From Planctomycetota bacterium (GTDB taxonomy: Bacteria; Planctomycetota; Planctomycetia; Pirellulales; Lacipirellulaceae): a stretch of DNA of 6,951 nt. Below the pieces are notes generated by a model that saw nothing but the letters and a program-made list of their open reading frames with translations, made no database searches and was not told where the DNA came from. Below are positions 5,390 to 6,951 of this stretch, piece after piece; the stretch's first letter is position 1; each line of letters starts with the position of its first letter. The position numbers and the translations under genes are program-made. Location: assembly GCA_022615465.1 (NCBI GenBank), contig JAKEGR010000045.1, positions 1 to 6,951 of the forward strand, written 5' to 3'.

Positions 5390-6951
5390 TTATTGATGTG
5401 TGGCGTTCACACGGCCGGCACGAGTTGACTTCTGATCTTCATCTCCATCCTCTTCCCAATCCTCTTCGCCTTCACTGATGTCTTCAACATCGAGATCGTC
5501 GTCTAACGATTCATCGTCTGGTTCATCTTCATCGGACTCCTCGTCCTCCCAATCATCGTCTTCTTCGTCAGCATCCTCGTCGTCGGCTTCGTTGCTTTCA
5601 CGCTCTGAATCACTGTCGGCGCATTCATCATCCTCGCCCCCGTCCTCTTCGATCTCTTCGTCCGCCGCCTCGGACGCATCATCTTCTTCAGCTACTTCGA
5701 TATCTTCGTCTTCGTAGTCGTTCTCGTTTTCAACCAGGTTCTCTTCGAGATCGCTCGGCTCGTCGACGTCTGGCACAATACGATTGCGGCGGGGACGTGG
5801 ATTGGCCACGGCCGTGGCAGTCGTTGCCGTGGCGGTCGCGGTGGTCTTTGGCCGCGTCGCGATGCCACCCGCGGCAAGAGATGGCAAGCCGGGGGCATTC
5901 TTACCGACTGCTGAAGCGGCTTTGCCTTCCACGTTGCCCTGACTACGGGCTTCCCAGTCTTCGAGAGTGATGAGCACCTCGCGTGCTTGCGCTCCGTTGT
6001 ACTGGCCGACGATTCCATCCTCGGCCATGAAGTCGATCAGCCGGGCGGCCCGGCCATAGCCGATGCCCAGTGTTCGCTGCAATAGCGAGACGCTGCCGCG
6101 CCGTTCGCGGATAACGATGTCAGCAGCGGTTTCGTACAATTCGTCGCGATTCTTGAAGTTGGCGCCCGTGCCGGCCGCCTCTTGTTCGTCCTTCGTCTTG
6201 AGCTGCATAAGTTCGCCGGCAAATTGCGGATCATCGGTGCCGACGAAGTCGACAACACGCTGGATCTCGTCGTCGGAGAGATAGGTGCCTTGGCCGCGGA
6301 GCAGCGTGCTGGTGCCAGGCAAGAGAAACAACATATCGCCATTCCCAAGCAGTTTATCGGCCCCCATTTCGTCGAGCACAACGCGGCTGTCCGTGCGGCT
6401 CGAAACCTGAAATGCAATCCGCGCCGGAAGATTCGATTTGATCAAGCCGGTAATCACGTCGACCGTCGGCTTTTGCGTGGCCAGGATCAGGTGGATGCCC
6501 ACGGCCCGACTCTTTTGGGCCAGCCGGATGATGTGCTGCTCGACGTCCTTGCCGGCGGTCATCATGAGGTCGGCGATTTCGTCGGCGACGATGACGATGT
6601 AAGGCAACTGCCGCGGGATTTGCCGCCACTCTTCGTCGTTTTCGGGTTGAATGCGGTCGTGCAATTCCTCGTCGCCGAGCTGGTTATAGACGCTCACGTG
6701 ACGCACGCCAGCACGCGAAAGAAGCTGGTAACGCTCCTCCATCTTGTCGACTGCCCACGCGAGGATTGCCTCGGCCTTCCGCATGTCGGTCACCACGGGA
6801 TGCATCAGGTGAGGCAGTTTGCGGTAGCCGCTCAACTCGACCATTTTCGGGTCGATCATCAACATCCGAACCTCGTCCGGTCCGCGGCTCATGAGAATCG
6901 ACACGATGATCGAATTGAGGCAGACGCTCTTGCCGGTACCCGTTCGACCGG
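5390..6951 (-). CDS. ftsK: DNA translocase FtsK/SpoIIIE, N-terminus outside window
   Basis: This is the C-terminal 519 residues of a septal DNA translocase, a hexameric ATPase that pumps chromosomal DNA during division. The frame is open through the window end (base 6951), so N-terminal membrane helices and the alpha subdomain are not visible. Visible numbering starts at G1. Walker A is GRTGTGKS (1-8), followed by VCLNSII. MLMIDPKMVELSGY follows, Walker B is YIVIVADEIADLMM (117-130), then the FtsK hallmarks LATQKPTVDVITGLIKSNLP, ARIAFQVSSRTDSR and GNGDMLFL. The gamma winged-helix domain (about 269-327), with RRGSVSLLQRTLGIGYGRAA, would read polarity sequences on DNA. FtsK normally ends there; here about 187 more residues follow: an Ala/Thr-rich linker, a basic patch NPRPRRNR, then 112 residues (394-505) of which 71 are Asp or Glu. 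A GTG at 6904 is internal, not a start, since Walker A lies upstream. It could be named spoIIIE; ftsK is preferred by general usage. Confidence 0.95.
   Translation of the reverse strand, partial: GRTGTGKSVCLNSIIVSILMSRGPDEVRMLMIDPKMVELSGYRKLPHLMHPVVTDMRKAEAILAWAVDKMEERYQLLSRAGVRHVSVYNQLGDEELHDRIQPENDEEWRQIPRQLPYIVIVADEIADLMMTAGKDVEQHIIRLAQKSRAVGIHLILATQKPTVDVITGLIKSNLPARIAFQVSSRTDSRVVLDEMGADKLLGNGDMLFLLPGTSTLLRGQGTYLSDDEIQRVVDFVGTDDPQFAGELMQLKTKDEQEAAGTGANFKNRDELYETAADIVIRERRGSVSLLQRTLGIGYGRAARLIDFMAEDGIVGQYNGAQAREVLITLEDWEARSQGNVEGKAASAVGKNAPGLPSLAAGGIATRPKTTATATATTATAVANPRPRRNRIVPDVDEPSDLEENLVENENDYEDEDIEVAEEDDASEAADEEIEEDGGEDDECADSDSERESNEADDEDADEEDDDWEDEESDEDEPDDESLDDDLDVEDISEGEEDWEEDGDEDQKSTRAGRVNATHQ

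Noticed and set aside
5478..5717. Serine-rich open frame on the + strand
   Set aside because: It is the mirror of the Asp/Glu codons in the FtsK acidic tail and has no independent support.

Overview
The window looks like a chromosomal segment from a GC-rich bacterium, most likely a planctomycete of the Pirellulales type. That placement is an inference from the gene mix: a DUF4254 protein beside a GT4 glycosyltransferase, an exosortase-type PEP-CTERM surface protein, a small stand-alone BON-domain protein, and an FtsK translocase with a long acidic C-terminal tail. No rRNA gene or other direct taxonomic marker is present.

Layout. On the + strand, positions 1-1807 hold the 3' end of a DUF4254 gene followed by a GT4 glycosyltransferase, probably one cell-envelope glycan operon. 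serS (seryl-tRNA synthetase) follows at 1978-3261. A convergent gap at 3262-3422 holds a strong GC hairpin and what may be the relict C-terminus of a lost gene. On the - strand come a secreted PEP-CTERM protein (3423-4196) with a long structured upstream region (4197-about 4600), a 76-residue BON-domain protein (4723-4953), a non-coding stretch (4954-5389), and the C-terminal part of FtsK/SpoIIIE (5390-6951), which runs off the window end.

How the genes relate. The first two genes plausibly act together in surface polysaccharide synthesis. The PEP-CTERM protein is exported and presumably anchored by an exosortase encoded elsewhere. serS and ftsK are housekeeping genes for translation and chromosome segregation. 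The - strand genes each seem to have their own promoter, and no operon is evident among them.

Most notable signals. (1) A 75-bp near-perfect inverted repeat sits in frame inside the glycosyltransferase gene and encodes about 29 extra residues. Removing 87 nt restores an ordinary GT4 sequence, so this resembles a protein-embedded palindromic mobile element. (2) Two tandem units of about 100 nt lie upstream of the PEP-CTERM gene. They share end motifs but have different hairpins whose stems show compensatory changes, and each ends in a T-tract on the gene's strand. This is a candidate undescribed leader RNA or attenuator. (3) FtsK carries a tail of about 187 residues after its gamma domain, with a stretch that is roughly 63% Asp/Glu.
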